Notes under the pieces: generated by a model
Told to the model about the DNA's origin: nothing
Database searches by the model: none
What the model saw: only the letters and a program-made list of their open reading frames with translations
Assembly: GCA_946413525.1 (NCBI GenBank)
Contig: CAMKKZ010000002.1
Location: 1 to 64,000 of the forward strand
Length of the DNA stretch: 64,000 bases
Reading direction: 5' to 3'
From: an uncultured Oribacterium sp.
GTDB taxonomy: Bacteria > Bacillota > Clostridia > Lachnospirales > Lachnospiraceae
Shown: positions 8,862 through 16,054 of the stretch, in pieces
How the letters are laid out: each line of letters begins with the position of its first letter
Position numbering within the stretch: the first letter of the stretch is position 1
Made by a program: the position numbers and the translations under genes

Positions 8862-10184
8862 TTATAATCTCCACCATTGCAGTCCTGAGGATTTCAAATC
8901 TTCAACCTTGTATAACCCTTTAACATCAATAAGGACTTTCCCATCATCTACCCCATCCCTATACATTTTCTTGATATCTTCCAGAGAGAGCTCTTTAAAT
9001 TCTTTGTGCGCTACAGCAACAATGATGCAGTCGGCATTATTAACATCCTCAAGCCTGGTGAGTTCTACGCCGTACTCATTCATTGCGTCTTTTTCATTTG
9101 CCCAGGGATCAACAATTATGGGTATAATTCCAAAACGAGCTAATTCATTAATAATGTCATCAACTTTGCTATTTCTAGTATCAGGGCAATTTTCTTTGAA
9201 AGTGAGGCCAAGAATCACAACCTTGCTCTTTTTCGGTGCCTGACCTGCTTCGATCATCTTGTGAACAGCCTTATCCGCCACATATGCGCCCATACTATCA
9301 TTTACTATACGACCATTGAGAATTATCTGACTATGGTAACCAAGCTTCTCTGCCTCATAGGTAAAGTAGTAAGGATCAACCCCAATACAATGACCTCCGA
9401 CCAAACCAGGCCTGAACCCAAGCGCATTCCACTTGGTGTTCATTCCATCCACAACTTCGTTAGTATCAATATTCATACGATCGAATACCATGGCAAGCTC
9501 ATTCATAAAAGCTATATTGATATCACGCTGACTGTTCTCTACAACCTTTACTGCTTCAGCTGTTCTAAGATTAGATACTGGATATGTACCAATCTCAATC
9601 ACGAGATCATACACAGCCTTAATCTCTCTAAGTGCCTCTTCATCAATACCAGAAACAATCTTGTGAATATTTTCAAGCCGATGTAGCTTATCACCGGGAT
9701 TAATTCGTTCCGGACTATAACCCACTTTGAAATCGACCCCACATTTCAATCCACTCTGTTTCTCCAAAATTGGAATGCAGACATCTTCTGTACATCCGGG
9801 ATATACAGTTGACTCATAAACCACAATTGACCCTGGAACAAGGTAACGACCTACAATCTCTGAAGCACTAATCACCGGTGTCAAATCTGGAGTGTGATCT
9901 GTGTTCACAGGAGTCGGAACTGCAACAATATGGAACTTTGCTTTTTGAAGATCCTCCTCATCAGACGTAAATCGCACAGATGTTCCTGATATAACCTCGT
10001 TGCCAACCTCCCTGGTCGGATCTACGCCAGATTTATAAAGTTCAATCTTCTCTTTATTCAAATCAAAACCAATAACAGTAATGCCCTTTTTCGCAAAGGC
10101 CACAGCAATGGGCATTCCAACGTAGCCAAGGCCAACGACAGCAAGATTTTCTTCGTGTTTTAGCAGTTTATTGTAAAGTTCCAA
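8862..10184 (-). CDS. UDP-N-acetylhexosamine 6-dehydrogenase (WbpA/WbpO/TviB type)
   Basis: 440 residues of the UDP-glucose/GDP-mannose dehydrogenase family: N-terminal NAD-binding GLGYVG (18-23), central dimer domain, active-site Cys266 in GGHCIGVDPYYF, and a C-terminal UDP-binding domain. It oxidises the C6 of a UDP-HexNAc to the uronic acid in two NAD-dependent steps. The surrounding WNALGFRPGLVGGHC resembles TviB/WbpO/WbpA-type enzymes more than UDP-glucose dehydrogenase. The start is TTG 10184, with aaggagag 8 nt upstream; no ATG fits. It should give the uronic acid substrate for the WlbA-, WbpE- and acyltransferase-like products encoded just upstream. Confidence 0.9.
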   Translation of the reverse strand: MELYNKLLKHEENLAVVGLGYVGMPIAVAFAKKGITVIGFDLNKEKIELYKSGVDPTREVGNEVISGTSVRFTSDEEDLQKAKFHIVAVPTPVNTDHTPDLTPVISASEIVGRYLVPGSIVVYESTVYPGCTEDVCIPILEKQSGLKCGVDFKVGYSPERINPGDKLHRLENIHKIVSGIDEEALREIKAVYDLVIEIGTYPVSNLRTAEAVKVVENSQRDINIAFMNELAMVFDRMNIDTNEVVDGMNTKWNALGFRPGLVGGHCIGVDPYYFTYEAEKLGYHSQIILNGRIVNDSMGAYVADKAVHKMIEAGQAPKKSKVVILGLTFKENCPDTRNSKVDDIINELARFGIIPIIVDPWANEKDAMNEYGVELTRLEDVNNADCIIVAVAHKEFKELSLEDIKKMYRDGVDDGKVLIDVKGLYKVEDLKSSGLQWWRL

Positions 10185-10205
10185 TTTGTTTCTCTCCTTT
10201 TTGTA

Positions 10206-11360
10206 TTACCAACATATTTCTTTTTTCAATTCTGATGCAACGAAATCCACATCCTTTTTTGTCATATATGGATCAATCGGAAGGCTAAGAACAGTGTCAC
10301 AAAGCAATTCCGTGACCGGACAATCAGCAATAGCCGAATCGGTTCCGGCAAATGCTCCCTGTTTATGCATTGGCTTTGCATAATAGACCATAGAAGGAAT
10401 GCCTTTCTTGCCCAATTTTTCCTGGATTACCTTACGATTTAATCCTTCTGGCAACCGAATCGTGTATTGTGCCCAGGAACTATAAAAAGAATCCGCAATA
10501 TGTGGTAACTCAAGTCCTGTTCCCCTTAATCCATCTGTATACCAGGCCGCAATCTGATTAATGTCCCTCAACTCATAATCCACAAAAGCTTTGAATTTTG
10601 GAAGAAGAATTGCTGCCTGCAATGTATCCAAACGGCTGTTCTTTCCCAGCCTTACATTATTATATTTCGCCTCTGAATCATTTGGATTACTTGTATCTTT
10701 GCCATGTACACAAATGGAACGGATCAAATCAGCCCACTCATCATTATTTGTAAAGATGGCACCACCATCTCCATAACAACCAAGAGGCTTCGCTGGAAAA
10801 AATGATGTAGTAGAAATATCTCCAAAACTACATGCCATTTTACCCTTAATACTTCCTCCAAAGCCCTGAGCACCATCTTCTAAGAGTAGTAGATTGTACT
10901 TTTTACAAAGCAACTTGATAGTTTCATAATCTGCAGGAAGTCCAAAGAGATCAACCGCAATAACTGCTTTTGCCGTATACTTTCCTTCATTAATAACCCT
11001 TTTTATCGTTTTTTCCAGCTTGGATGGGTCAATGTTATATGTAAACGGATTAACATCAACAAAAATCGGTGTTGCGCCTTCATCGGCAGGGCATTCACCA
11101 GATGAGAAAAATGTGAAATCCGGAACAAATACGGCATCTCCGTGGCCAATCCCCCACGTTTTCATAGCTATAGAAATAGCATCGGTTCCATTAGCGCAGG
11201 TAATGCAGTGTTTGACACCAACATATTCAGATAATGCCTTTTCAAGTTTATGAACCTCAGGACCATTAATAAAATGTGAAGTTGAAGCTACGCCTACCAT
11301 GGCAACATCAATCTGTTCTTTTAACGCCACATACTGTTTACGTAAATCCCTGAATTGCAC
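10206..11360 (-). CDS. DegT/DnrJ/EryC1 sugar aminotransferase, WbpE/WlbC-like
   Basis: 384 residues, PLP-dependent fold type I. The Schiff-base lysine is K191 (SFFPAKPLGCYGDGG) and the PLP-ring aspartate D162 (LLLEDGAQ). FFPAKPLG matches the WbpE/WlbC group, which aminates C3 of UDP-2-acetamido-3-keto-uronic acid using glutamate. The WlbA-like oxidase (14353-15441) would make that 3-keto substrate. Start is GTG 11360 behind a G-rich ribosome site, 14 bp after the 3-hydroxyacyl-CoA dehydrogenase gene. In this setting the amine it makes would be the acceptor for the LpxD-like acyltransferase encoded two genes further upstream (13395-14291). Confidence 0.88.
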   Translation of the reverse strand: MQFRDLRKQYVALKEQIDVAMVGVASTSHFINGPEVHKLEKALSEYVGVKHCITCANGTDAISIAMKTWGIGHGDAVFVPDFTFFSSGECPADEGATPIFVDVNPFTYNIDPSKLEKTIKRVINEGKYTAKAVIAVDLFGLPADYETIKLLCKKYNLLLLEDGAQGFGGSIKGKMACSFGDISTTSFFPAKPLGCYGDGGAIFTNNDEWADLIRSICVHGKDTSNPNDSEAKYNNVRLGKNSRLDTLQAAILLPKFKAFVDYELRDINQIAAWYTDGLRGTGLELPHIADSFYSSWAQYTIRLPEGLNRKVIQEKLGKKGIPSMVYYAKPMHKQGAFAGTDSAIADCPVTELLCDTVLSLPIDPYMTKKDVDFVASELKKEICW

Positions 11361-11374
11361 CCTTGCCCCCCACT

Positions 11375-12208
11375 CTAATATTTATAAAATCCTTCCCCTG
11401 TCTTACGTCCAAGCTTTCTTTCTCTTACCATTTTCTTAAGCATCGGCTGAGGAAGATACCTGTTATCTCCTGTTTCCCTCAACATTACGTTAAGAATTGC
11501 AAGGACAACATCCAAACCAATTAAATCACCGAGTGCCAAAGGACCCATTGGCTGATTTGCGCCAAGCTTCATTGCAATATCTATATCTTCAACACTGGCA
11601 ATCCCCTCTGCATAGATACTGATTGCTTCATTAATCATAGGAATGAGCACTCTGTTAACAACAAAACCTGGTGCTTCCTTGACCACTATAGGCGTCTTTC
11701 CTATATCCTTTGCAATAGAAACCACAAACTCTGTAATCCCCGGAGGAGTTGTTGCCGAGATAATTACCTCTACAAGTTTCATCACAGGTGCTGGATTAAA
11801 AAAATGCATTCCAATAAGAGGTCTTTTCATGCCATCAGCAATCTCCTTGATCGGTAGGGACGACGTATTTGTCGCAAAAATGCATTCTTTCTTGCAAATA
11901 CTTTCAAGCCCCTTAAACACCATTCGTTTAATATCCAGATCTTCAGCAACAGCTTCAATCACGAAATCTACATCTGCGGCATTGTCAAGATCACCATCAT
12001 AAATCTTTTCAAGATATCCATCTGCAGCTTGCCTTTCCATTTTCTTCCTGTCAACCAATATGTCAAGTGCTCTGGCAACGATCTCCTTTCCTTCACGGGA
12101 ACTCTGACGTCCTTTGCATATATATACTCGACCTATACGGTCACACTGGGAAAAAACCTGAGCAATCGTCGTCCCTAATGTTCCTGTTCCAATAACGGCA
12201 ACTTTCAC
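11375..12208 (-). CDS. 3-hydroxybutyryl-CoA dehydrogenase (3-hydroxyacyl-CoA dehydrogenase family)
   Basis: 277 residues from GTG 12208, which overlaps the TGA of the thiolase gene (GTGA) and has gaggagg upstream. The longer frame to 12259 runs into the thiolase gene and is not needed. NAD-binding GTGTLG is at residues 7-12; NTSSLP, the catalytic-His stretch MHFFNPAPVMKLVEV and EAPGFVVNR follow, and the C-terminal helical domain ends with GRKTGEGFYKY, all typical of Hbd. It reduces acetoacetyl-CoA to (S)-3-hydroxybutyryl-CoA. No crotonase, bcd or etf genes are nearby, so the complete butyrate pathway is not here. The product probably feeds the acyltransferase at 13395-14291. Confidence 0.9.
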   Translation of the reverse strand: MKVAVIGTGTLGTTIAQVFSQCDRIGRVYICKGRQSSREGKEIVARALDILVDRKKMERQAADGYLEKIYDGDLDNAADVDFVIEAVAEDLDIKRMVFKGLESICKKECIFATNTSSLPIKEIADGMKRPLIGMHFFNPAPVMKLVEVIISATTPPGITEFVVSIAKDIGKTPIVVKEAPGFVVNRVLIPMINEAISIYAEGIASVEDIDIAMKLGANQPMGPLALGDLIGLDVVLAILNVMLRETGDNRYLPQPMLKKMVRERKLGRKTGEGFYKY

Positions 12209-13389
12209 TGCACGCACCTCCTCACGATTGTCGAACATCCCATTCCTCCTCCAATACATAGTGTTGCAAGACCCATTTGCGTTTCTCTCAACTCATGAAT
12301 CAAGGTAACGAGAATTCGACAACCTGATGCCCCAATAGGATGACCAAGCGCAATTGCACCGCCGTTGATATTCAATTTTCTATCCAATATATTCAACTCA
12401 CGCTGAACAACAATAGACTGAGCTGCAAAAGCTTCATTAACTTCAACAATATCAATATCATCCATATCCATATTTAGCTTTGCAAAAAGTTTTCTTGTGC
12501 TGTCTATTGGTCCTATTCCCATGATTGCAGGATCAACGCCGGCTATCGCCCCTCCAAGCCATTCAGCTTGCGGCAATATGTCAAGCTCTTTAACTTTGTC
12601 TTCTGATATCAGCACAACTACTGCTGCTCCATCATTTATTCCAGAGCTGTTTCCAGCAGTTACTTTTCCATCAGCCTTGAATGCAGGACGAAGCTTCTCC
12701 AATCCTTCTACTGTAGTGCCAGGCCTCGGCCCCTCATCTGTATTAACAACTATTTCGAGATTACGTTCTTTGACAATGACCGGGACTATTTCTTTCTTAA
12801 ACCGCCCTTCAGCTATGGCTGTTACAGCTTTTTCCTGGCTTGCTACCGAAAAGGCATCAAGTTCGTGACGCGTTATTCTATATCTCTCAGCAAGATTCTC
12901 CGCAGTTATCCCCATGTGATAATCATTTATAGCATCCCAAAGTCCATCGTTTACCATGGTGTCTATTAGTGGCGTGTTAATCATAGGGTTACCCATACGA
13001 TAGCCAAACCTCGCCTGTTTCAATGCAAATGGTGCGTTTGACATAGATTCAGTTCCACCAGCAATAACAACATCCGCATCACCTGTTTGAATAATTCGCG
13101 CGGCTGAGTTCACCGCATCCAATCCTGACCCACAGACAATGTTTAGAGTTTCAGCAGTAGTTGTGAATGGAAGCCCCGCCTTTATTGCGGCTTGTCTTGC
13201 AATATTTTGTCCAAGTGCGGACTGAAGAACACATCCCATACAAACATGATCTACCTTATCTACCCCCGCTCTTTTAACTGCTTCTTTTATAACCAGCGCA
13301 CCAAGATCTACCGCTGTGACAGATGCCAGCACTCCTCCCATTTTTCCAATAGGCGTTCGACATGCGCCAAGGATAAATACTTTCTTCAT
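12205..13389 (-). CDS. Acetyl-CoA C-acetyltransferase (thiolase)
   Basis: 394 residues, full thiolase length. The acyl-accepting Cys86 sits in NIVCGSGL, the catalytic His in GGAIALGHPIGASG, and the second Cys in the C-terminal IGGGMGCS. It condenses two acetyl-CoA to acetoacetyl-CoA. The stop overlaps the start of the hydroxyacyl-CoA dehydrogenase gene, so the two enzymes are made together, and it starts 5 bp after the LpxD-like gene. Embedding of this pair in a capsule locus is unusual and suggests local supply of 3-hydroxybutyryl-CoA. The ribosome site is weak (A/G-rich). Confidence 0.92.
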   Translation of the reverse strand: MKKVFILGACRTPIGKMGGVLASVTAVDLGALVIKEAVKRAGVDKVDHVCMGCVLQSALGQNIARQAAIKAGLPFTTTAETLNIVCGSGLDAVNSAARIIQTGDADVVIAGGTESMSNAPFALKQARFGYRMGNPMINTPLIDTMVNDGLWDAINDYHMGITAENLAERYRITRHELDAFSVASQEKAVTAIAEGRFKKEIVPVIVKERNLEIVVNTDEGPRPGTTVEGLEKLRPAFKADGKVTAGNSSGINDGAAVVVLISEDKVKELDILPQAEWLGGAIAGVDPAIMGIGPIDSTRKLFAKLNMDMDDIDIVEVNEAFAAQSIVVQRELNILDRKLNINGGAIALGHPIGASGCRILVTLIHELRETQMGLATLCIGGGMGCSTIVRRCVQ

Positions 13390-13394
13390 GCTTA

Positions 13395-14291
13395 TTATTT
13401 CTTTCTTTCAAAGCGTCTGGCAGGATTTCCCGCAACAGTGACATTTGCCTCCACAGATTTCGTCACAGTAGCCCCCATGCCAATAACTGCGTTATCACCA
13501 ACTATAATTCTATTGCGCAGAACAGCGTTTATACCCACATATGCATGATTGCCCAAAATATCAAAACCGCCAATAATACCGCCTGCAGTAATCTCGACAT
13601 TTCTGTGCAAATGAACATCATGACCAAGATGCACTAAAGCATCAATCTTGGTATTGTCCTCGATGATAGTATCACCTGCAGACCCGCATGAAACATTATC
13701 GTGAGCTCCAATCTCAACATTATTCCCTATAACTACTCTGCCTAATGTTGGAATGCGGAACTTATTGCCATATTCATCTTCAGTCATAGTGAAGCCATTT
13801 GTGCCAATTGCTGAATATTCATTGGCGATAAAATCATCGCCAATGGTTGCCCTTCGAATAACAGCCCCCGCCAGAATCCGGGCATTCTTACCTATCTGCA
13901 CATCCGGTCCAATGACACATCCGGGTTCTATATACGCATCTTCTGGAATAGAAATGTCAGAACTGCTATAGTATCCAGCAGGTTCAAGACTAAACTTTAG
14001 TTTTTTTTCTTCCTTAAATCGCTCTTCTGCAAATCGTGCAGCAAATCTTGCATACTCTAGCTGCGGTGACTTAGTGAAACGAAACACATGAGAAGACATC
14101 AGTTTTTCTGGTACTCTTATGCCATCTTCTGCAAAAATCAGGCACTCCTTCACAGCATCCAGAGTATTCAAAAGATGCTCAACCTTCTTTGTAATATACA
14201 TTGCTGTATTAGATTTCGGAGCGCCGATATATGAAATCCCTACAATATCAAAATACTTTTCAGCTTCAATGCTACTAAAATCCAGCCTCAT
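13395..14291 (-). CDS. LpxD-like left-handed beta-helix N-acyltransferase
   Basis: 298 residues from ATG 14291 (aggag 7 nt upstream; a GTG lies one codon earlier). About 110 N-terminal residues form an LpxD-like uridine-binding-type domain, followed by hexapeptide repeats of a left-handed beta-helix. TKIDALVHLGHDVHL aligns with the LpxD active-site signature; H224 corresponds to the catalytic His of LpxD. LpxD moves a 3-hydroxyacyl chain to an amino sugar, but lipid A does not fit the rest of this genome window. Its position directly before thiolase and 3-hydroxybutyryl-CoA dehydrogenase genes suggests it transfers a 3-hydroxybutyryl group to a UDP-amino sugar. Acetyl transfer is the alternative. 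Confidence 0.8.
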   Translation of the reverse strand: MRLDFSSIEAEKYFDIVGISYIGAPKSNTAMYITKKVEHLLNTLDAVKECLIFAEDGIRVPEKLMSSHVFRFTKSPQLEYARFAARFAEERFKEEKKLKFSLEPAGYYSSSDISIPEDAYIEPGCVIGPDVQIGKNARILAGAVIRRATIGDDFIANEYSAIGTNGFTMTEDEYGNKFRIPTLGRVVIGNNVEIGAHDNVSCGSAGDTIIEDNTKIDALVHLGHDVHLHRNVEITAGGIIGGFDILGNHAYVGINAVLRNRIIVGDNAVIGMGATVTKSVEANVTVAGNPARRFERKK

Positions 14292-14352
14292 CACGCTGCT
14301 CCTCTTCTCGACATTTTCATCAAAAACACTTGTTGGATGTATATATTCTTGT

Positions 14353-15441
14353 TCATTTCATAATTTTCCGTTCACCGAACCGTCCAGCGAAATCCAATGT
14401 TGAACAATCTGCAAGTGGCAGCTTCACTGGCAGCCCTTCCGCAGATGACTTATAAATAGCAAGAACCAATTCGAGAGCTCTTCTGCCATCTTCTGCGGTA
14501 ACATAAGGTTCCCTGTTCAGCTCAATTGCCTCAACTACATCTTTATAAAGCGGCGTATGTCCAAACCCATATACATTAGGGGGATTTTCATGGAACTGAC
14601 GCATTACCTCTTCAGGTTCATCCAATTGATCTGAAAAACGCCATTCCTCAATACGGTTTACACTTGTTCCACCTGCTTTAATAGTTCCTTTCTCACCAAA
14701 CAAATACAATGTTTCCTCGAGATTCTTCGGATAAATATCTGTAGTGCCCTCAAGGATTCCATAACTTCCGTTCTTGAACTTGATGAGTGCAATGCCAAGA
14801 TCTTCTGCTTCAATATAATCATGATTAAGTTTATCTGTCATACCCATGACTGTATCAATTTCATTACCTAGCATCCATCGTAAGAGATCGGCGTTGTGAA
14901 TGCACTGATTCATAAGGGCACCGCCATCCTGTTCCCATGTTCCGCGCCAATCAGCTCTCGAATAATACTCCCAATCACGGCACCATCGGATATGAGCTGC
15001 TCCATAAAACATTTTCCCAAAACGGCCTTTATCTACAGCATCACGGATTTTTTGAATTGATTTATTGAAACGATTTTGATGATTAGCACAAACCTTTACA
15101 CCCTTTTCATGTCCTCTCCGAATGATTTCATCGGCATCCTTTAATGATAGTGCAATGGGTTTCTCAACAATCACATTACATCCCGCATCAATACAATCAA
15201 GAGCAATTGCTGCATGTTTACCTGATTCCGTACAGATTGCAACAAGATCCGGTTTTTCTTTCTCCAGCATTTCCAAATAATTCGTATATGTGTGAATCGG
15301 ATCCAATTCAAATTTTAGTATCTTATCATGCATATTTGTCGGATTAATGTCACAAATGCCAACAAACTCCAAATGATTAGCTTTCGCTGCCGCAATATGG
15401 TTTGGACTGATACGTCCACATCCAATAAGAGAATATTTCAT
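14353..15441 (-). CDS. Gfo/Idh/MocA oxidoreductase, WlbA/WbpB-like UDP-GlcNAcA 3-oxidase
   Basis: 362 residues. An N-terminal Rossmann domain (GCGRISPNHI, residues 7-16), the family lysine in EKP (93-95), and a C-terminal substrate domain with RGTWEQDGGALMNQ followed by His, as in WbpB/WlbA. These oxidise the 3-hydroxyl of UDP-GlcNAc-uronic acid with tightly bound NAD. Upstream lies a doubled ribosome site (caaaggagg repeated in tandem just before the ATG). Downstream follow the LpxD-like gene, thiolase, Hbd, aminotransferase and dehydrogenase genes, so all enzymes for a 2,3-diamino uronic acid are in one run. Confidence 0.9.
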   Translation of the reverse strand: MKYSLIGCGRISPNHIAAAKANHLEFVGICDINPTNMHDKILKFELDPIHTYTNYLEMLEKEKPDLVAICTESGKHAAIALDCIDAGCNVIVEKPIALSLKDADEIIRRGHEKGVKVCANHQNRFNKSIQKIRDAVDKGRFGKMFYGAAHIRWCRDWEYYSRADWRGTWEQDGGALMNQCIHNADLLRWMLGNEIDTVMGMTDKLNHDYIEAEDLGIALIKFKNGSYGILEGTTDIYPKNLEETLYLFGEKGTIKAGGTSVNRIEEWRFSDQLDEPEEVMRQFHENPPNVYGFGHTPLYKDVVEAIELNREPYVTAEDGRRALELVLAIYKSSAEGLPVKLPLADCSTLDFAGRFGERKIMK

Positions 15442-16054
15442 TGCCTCCTTTGCCTCCTTTGCCTGTAAGCGTCCAAGATAGCCCTATGTTTTATGAAACA
15501 AATAATATTTTTGCTTTTTCCCATCTGTGACAAATAAAAAAAGGTCTTGAAAAAGAACGGAAACGTCTATTTCCAGTCTTTCTCAATCCCTTTTGAGTTA
15601 AATTTCTCGTTTTTGGTTTCAGGCCACGCCCCCACGTACAGAGACGGCACGGAGTGCATCCGGCGACTCGCCTTTGAACCTTATTTTCACGTTTCCGGAC
15701 GACATCTCAGATTCTGCCACACATTCATTCACATGGTAAGCCTTCTGCTTCTGCTCCTATTCAATGTGTATTGATGATCAGGGCATCCTCTCGGCAAACC
15801 ATCCATTCCTGTCCCCAACGACCTTCTACTCTAGCTTCACATATTCCTCGACGATGAATTATATGTAGCAGTAGTTACCTGACCTATTTTCAATCAATAT
15901 TTGAAACTTCTCGTTGATCAAATTTCCTTATATCAAATCACACTATTGCTCGACAATCTATCACCATACGAGTGATTGAGTGGGCTCATTGGATATCTAT
16001 ACGTTGAATCAAATCCTTTGCTAATAATGAAAAGTCAGTGAAATAGAGATTTTA
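15442..16054. other. 613-bp gene-free spacer with a terminator
   Basis: Apart from the hairpin terminator at 15536-15594, no gene was found. Short open stretches on both strands carry no recognisable motif. The DNA is AT-rich towards 16054. It separates the diamino-sugar gene run from the WbpD-RES fusion gene. Confidence 0.5.
15536..15594 (-). terminator. Rho-independent terminator after the WbpD-RES fusion gene
   Basis: Read on the minus strand, a long imperfect stem (aaaagg...gagaaaga...ggaaa pairing with tttcc...tctttttc...cctttt) ends in an uninterrupted T run. It would stop transcription coming from the fusion gene. For one transcript to cover the whole locus, it must be read through. 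Confidence 0.65.

Noticed and set aside
11375-13389. Part of the central butyrate pathway operon
   Set aside because: No crotonase, butyryl-CoA dehydrogenase or etfAB genes; both genes are enclosed by amino-sugar genes with tight overlaps.
13395-14291. Genuine LpxD of lipid A synthesis, i.e. a Gram-negative genome
   Set aside because: No lpxA, lpxB, lpxC, fabZ or other lipid A genes; gene order, lipoproteins and LoaP point to Clostridia. The protein is LpxD-like by fold and active site only.
15547-15774. 75-codon plus-strand frame in the 15.4-16.0 kb spacer as a transposase remnant
   Set aside because: It starts within the terminator stem, and no transposase motif could be recognised on either strand.
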